In this document: in pieces, positions 61,421-64,000 of the stretch
Position numbering within the stretch: the first letter of the stretch is position 1
Layout of the letters: every line of letters starts with the position of its first letter
Source of the DNA: DASQBT01 sp049578545
GTDB lineage: Bacteria > Pseudomonadota > Gammaproteobacteria > Burkholderiales > Thiobacillaceae
Assembly (NCBI GenBank): GCA_049578545.1
Contig: JBAUMF010000053.1
Span: forward strand, 53,956 to 117,955
DNA length: 64,000 bases
Reading direction: 5' to 3'
Translations under genes and position numbers: made by a program
The notes under the pieces: generated by a model
What the model saw: only the letters and a program-made list of their open reading frames with translations
Database searches by the model: none
What the model was told of the DNA's origin: nothing

Positions 61421-62068
61421 TTAGTCAACCAGGCCGTGTTTGATGGCGTAATGCGTCAGCTCAGCATTATTCTTGAGCCGCATTTTCTCCAGTAGCCGGG
61501 TTCGGTACATACTGACTGTCTTGACCGACAAGGACAGGGCTTCGGCAATGGCGGAAACGGTCTTTCCGGCCGCGATCATGCACAAAGTCTGATATTCCCG
61601 ATTGGAAAGGGTTTTGTGCGGCATGACTTCGCGTTCGCCGCTAACCTCGGAAGCCAGCTCCTCGGCTAATTCCGGACTGATGTATTTTCGGCCGCTGGCA
61701 ACCTGGCGTATGGCTTTGACGAGCTGGTCGGGGGCACTTTGCTTGTTCAGATAACCCGAGGCTCCGGTCTTGAGTGAGCGTACAGCGTACTGGGTTTCCC
61801 TGTGCATGGACAGCATCAGGACATTCAGTCCGGGATGCTCCTTCTTGATCATCTGGAGGGTTTCCAGCCCATTGCGGTCAGGCATGGAGATGTCCAGCAG
61901 GACAAGGTCCCACGGTTGCTGGCGGGTCAGGTTCATTGCCTCGCTCGAGGTTTCGGCTTCTCCTCCGACCTCCAGATCATCGGTGTCGGCCAGAATCTGC
62001 TTTAAGCCTTCGCGAACGATGGCATGATCATCAACAATCAAAACCCGGATTTTGCTGCATGCCACCAT
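61421..62068 (-). CDS. NarL/LuxR-type response regulator
   Basis: 215 aa from ATG 62068 (GGGAG about 9 bp upstream); ATG 62089 is weaker. Receiver domain with VDDH (12-15) and phosphorylated D59 in LLDISMP, then linker and LuxR helix-turn-helix (about 150-210, SNREYQTLCMIAAGKTVSAIAEALS area). Partner of the adjacent histidine kinase. Targets unknown. Confidence 0.92.
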   Translation of the reverse strand: MVACSKIRVLIVDDHAIVREGLKQILADTDDLEVGGEAETSSEAMNLTRQQPWDLVLLDISMPDRNGLETLQMIKKEHPGLNVLMLSMHRETQYAVRSLKTGASGYLNKQSAPDQLVKAIRQVASGRKYISPELAEELASEVSGEREVMPHKTLSNREYQTLCMIAAGKTVSAIAEALSLSVKTVSMYRTRLLEKMRLKNNAELTHYAIKHGLVD

Positions 62069-62158
62069 GAATGAAGTGCTCCCCGGCATATGGGCCGGCG
62101 TACCGATAATTTTCGCGTATCTGAATAATCGGCATGCATTCAGGGTTCTTTAGTTTTT

Positions 62159-63703
62159 TTACGGCTTGAGGGGGACGGTCAAGCTGACTTTGGTTCCGCC
62201 TTCAGCACCTTCCCCCACCCAGAGTTCGCCACCCAATGCGGCCGCCCGTTCCTGCATGCCCAGGATGCCAAATGTATTCGCAGTAGCCTTTGGCGCATGT
62301 TTGAGCCCAACTCCATTGTCAATGATTTCGAGATGAAACTGATGTTTCTTCCTTTGCAGGTTGACCCATAGTTTCGTGGCCCCGGCGTGCTTGGCAATAT
62401 TGGTCAGGGCTTCCTGCACAATCCGAAAAATCGCAATAGATGCATCCGGATCGAGAGGAATTTGCTCATGCGTGGTGGTGAACAAACACTCGATCTCGAG
62501 GTTCTGGCTAAACTCTTTCATTTGCCATTGAACGGCCGAAACAAGGCCGAATTCAACTATCGTCGGACGCAGGTTGGAGGCGATCCGGTGGGTGGCCTCC
62601 ATGGTCTGGTCAACAATCGAATTCAGATAGCGTGCTCTTTCCAGCAGCTTGGCCTGTTCCTCTGGCAGGTTCTTTTGCAGCCAGGAAAGGCCGATTTTGA
62701 CTGCGGTCAGGTTGCCGCCCAATTCATCGTGCACTTCACGCGCCACCTTCAGGCGTTCCTGTTCCTTCACCTGTTCGACGTGGATTGCAAGCTCACTGAT
62801 CTGCTTACGGGAGCGGCGAATCTCTGCTTCGGCCTGCTTGCTCTGCGTGATGTTGAGCATGATGCCATCCCATATTATTCTACCGTTTGCCTGCTCCCGT
62901 TTCTTGACCCGGATGTTGACCCACTTCACATCGTTCCAGCTCTTGATCCAGATCCGGCCTTCCCAGTTGAACGTCAGCTGGCAGCCGCCGGCCTTTTCCA
63001 ATCCTTCAAGGTAACTCGGGCGGTCTTCAGAAAGAATCAGGTCCTGGAATAACTTCGGCTTGGCCTGCAAGGTACTGGAATCAATCCCAAGCATGGCCTG
63101 CGAATAATCACTGACGAAAAGCAGCTTTGCCCGGCCTTTGCTATCGCAAACTACCTGGTAGGCCATGCCCGGGATGTTAGAGATCAGGGCGCGATAATTC
63201 GACTCGGTATCATCCAATGCTTTCTGTGACTTGTTGCGGTCGGAAATATCATTTGCGATGACAATGTAACGGGCACTGTCTTGATTCGATGCAAGGTAAA
63301 CGCGGATATCTACAGGATAGGTTGTGCCATCCTTGCGCTTGAAAAGCGAGGTAAAAGAGGCAGAATTGTTCTTCTTTCTCCCATCAAGCCCTTGGGCAGT
63401 CTTGATAAAACTGGCAGCGCTCTTTTTATCCGCCAGAATTTCAAACGGTGTCAGACTGCGCAGGTCCCGCAAGGTATATTGAAGCTTGGTGCGCGCGGCA
63501 TTATTGGCCTGGATGACCCGCAAGGTTCCTGCGTCAAGGATGAGGATTTCATTGAAAGACCCCTGCAATACCAGAGGCAACATGTCTGCGTCGGTGATTG
63601 TTATTTTTTTTGGAGTACCCATATCGCTTAACTGTGCCCCGCCGAGATTTCTGTTTTCCGCAAATACACTGAAGCCCAATACCTTTTGCTTGTTAAACAG
63701 CAT
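62159..63703 (-). CDS. PAS-domain histidine kinase, NarX type
   Basis: 514 aa from ATG 63703; a start at 63622 is also possible. Two PAS-type sensor regions (about 40-160 and 170-290), then HisKA_3 dimerisation domain with the phosphorylated His in AREVHDELGG, then HATPase with DNGVG and GILGMQERA. No membrane helix, so it senses a cytoplasmic signal. Acts on the response regulator 91 bp downstream. Confidence 0.9.
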   Translation of the reverse strand: MLFNKQKVLGFSVFAENRNLGGAQLSDMGTPKKITITDADMLPLVLQGSFNEILILDAGTLRVIQANNAARTKLQYTLRDLRSLTPFEILADKKSAASFIKTAQGLDGRKKNNSASFTSLFKRKDGTTYPVDIRVYLASNQDSARYIVIANDISDRNKSQKALDDTESNYRALISNIPGMAYQVVCDSKGRAKLLFVSDYSQAMLGIDSSTLQAKPKLFQDLILSEDRPSYLEGLEKAGGCQLTFNWEGRIWIKSWNDVKWVNIRVKKREQANGRIIWDGIMLNITQSKQAEAEIRRSRKQISELAIHVEQVKEQERLKVAREVHDELGGNLTAVKIGLSWLQKNLPEEQAKLLERARYLNSIVDQTMEATHRIASNLRPTIVEFGLVSAVQWQMKEFSQNLEIECLFTTTHEQIPLDPDASIAIFRIVQEALTNIAKHAGATKLWVNLQRKKHQFHLEIIDNGVGLKHAPKATANTFGILGMQERAAALGGELWVGEGAEGGTKVSLTVPLKP

Positions 63704-63778
63704 GTTGTGCAAAGTATAAGCGGCATTCCAAGGATAACACAGCAGTTTTTATGGCAACATCGGATCGTGAGTAGTTGT

Positions 63779-63880
63779 TTAATAGACCCGCAGAACAAAA
63801 TGCACGATATCGGAGTTCAGCAGTCTGTCACTTTCTTTAAGCGGGGCAGCGAGCGCCTCGGCGCCGTCCGGCGCAATCAT
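63779..63880 (-). CDS. Tiny ORF coupled to an upstream gene (doubtful)
   Basis: 33 codons; its ATG overlaps the stop of the partial gene that runs off the window (ATGA). It ends in NSDIVHFVLRVY. No family recognised. It could equally be the frameshifted end of the partial upstream gene. Low confidence. Confidence 0.25.
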   Translation of the reverse strand: MIAPDGAEALAAPLKESDRLLNSDIVHFVLRVY

Positions 63881-64000
63881 GCGACTGCTTCGGAGGCCAG
63901 CAAGACTATGGGAAAGCAGGCCAGTTCGGTCGGCAGGTGCAGCGCCGCGTCGCCCCACACTTGTCGCTCGGCGAAGGCAGGCTGTTCAGTCGCCCAGCAG
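63877..64000 (-). CDS. 3' end of an unidentified gene (cut by the window)
   Basis: Open minus-strand frame of at least 40 codons ending at TGA 63877-63879. It reads ERQVWGDAALHLPTELA and ends FPIVLLASEAVA. No family can be named from this tail. It would lie upstream of the histidine kinase on the same strand. Confidence 0.4.
   Translation of the reverse strand, partial: CWATEQPAFAERQVWGDAALHLPTELACFPIVLLASEAVA

Noticed and set aside
1..64000. tRNA, rRNA or CRISPR loci
   Set aside because: None recognised apart from the tRNA-like 3' fragment at 6912-6929.

Overview
The window carries a betaproteobacterial chromosome segment, probably of the Nitrosomonadales type. The evidence is FlhDC-controlled flagellar genes with a MotAB plus MotCD stator pair, an flhB-flhA-flhF-flhG-fliA order, and a small FlhB-like plus second FliK-like gene in the fli cluster. 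The genus cannot be named from the sequence alone.

Region 1 (1-2.2 kb) looks like the end of a gene-cassette array. Two short genes, an MltR-like/HEPN protein and an HNH endonuclease with homing-associated repeats, are each followed within a few bases by a near-identical attC-like palindrome. The last attC-like site is interrupted in its R' core by what looks like the 5' end of a group II intron. No integron integrase is visible. Region 2 (2.2-6.9 kb) is a small leftward integrative element: a P4-type tyrosine recombinase, small genes mostly joined by ATGA overlaps, an AlpA-like protein and a RepA-like hexameric ATPase. A predicted promoter-terminator unit on the opposite strand suggests a short antisense RNA.

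Region 3 (7.0-15.1 kb) is housekeeping and surface sugar synthesis: clpS-clpA, a decayed NusG/RfaH-like tail, rfbBACD for dTDP-L-rhamnose and manC/algA for GDP-mannose.

Region 4 (15.1-59.6 kb) is a nearly complete flagellar regulon. It runs flhDC, a membrane methyltransferase, motAB, flhB-flhA-flhF-flhG-fliA-motCD, then a 3.3 kb insertion zone, then leftward flgN-flgM-flgA and rightward flgBCDEFGHIJ-flgKL. Next come leftward fliRQPONML and fliKJIHGF, rightward fliE, and leftward ycgR-like, flhX-like, fliK-like, fliT, fliS, fliD, flaG, fliC. The insertion zone holds a DUF3592 protein between 136-bp direct repeats, a HEPN-like gene, and an IS110-family element whose catalytic residues are intact. 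Two FliA (sigma-28) promoter candidates precede motA and flgK.

Region 5 (59.7-64 kb) is signalling: a diguanylate cyclase, a NarL/LuxR-type response regulator and a PAS-containing NarX-type histidine kinase. The last bases hold the tail of an unidentified leftward gene. The genes fit one picture: FlhDC switches on the basal body, export gate and FliA; FlgM restrains FliA until hook completion; FliA drives late genes; c-di-GMP made by the cyclase could be read by the YcgR-like brake.
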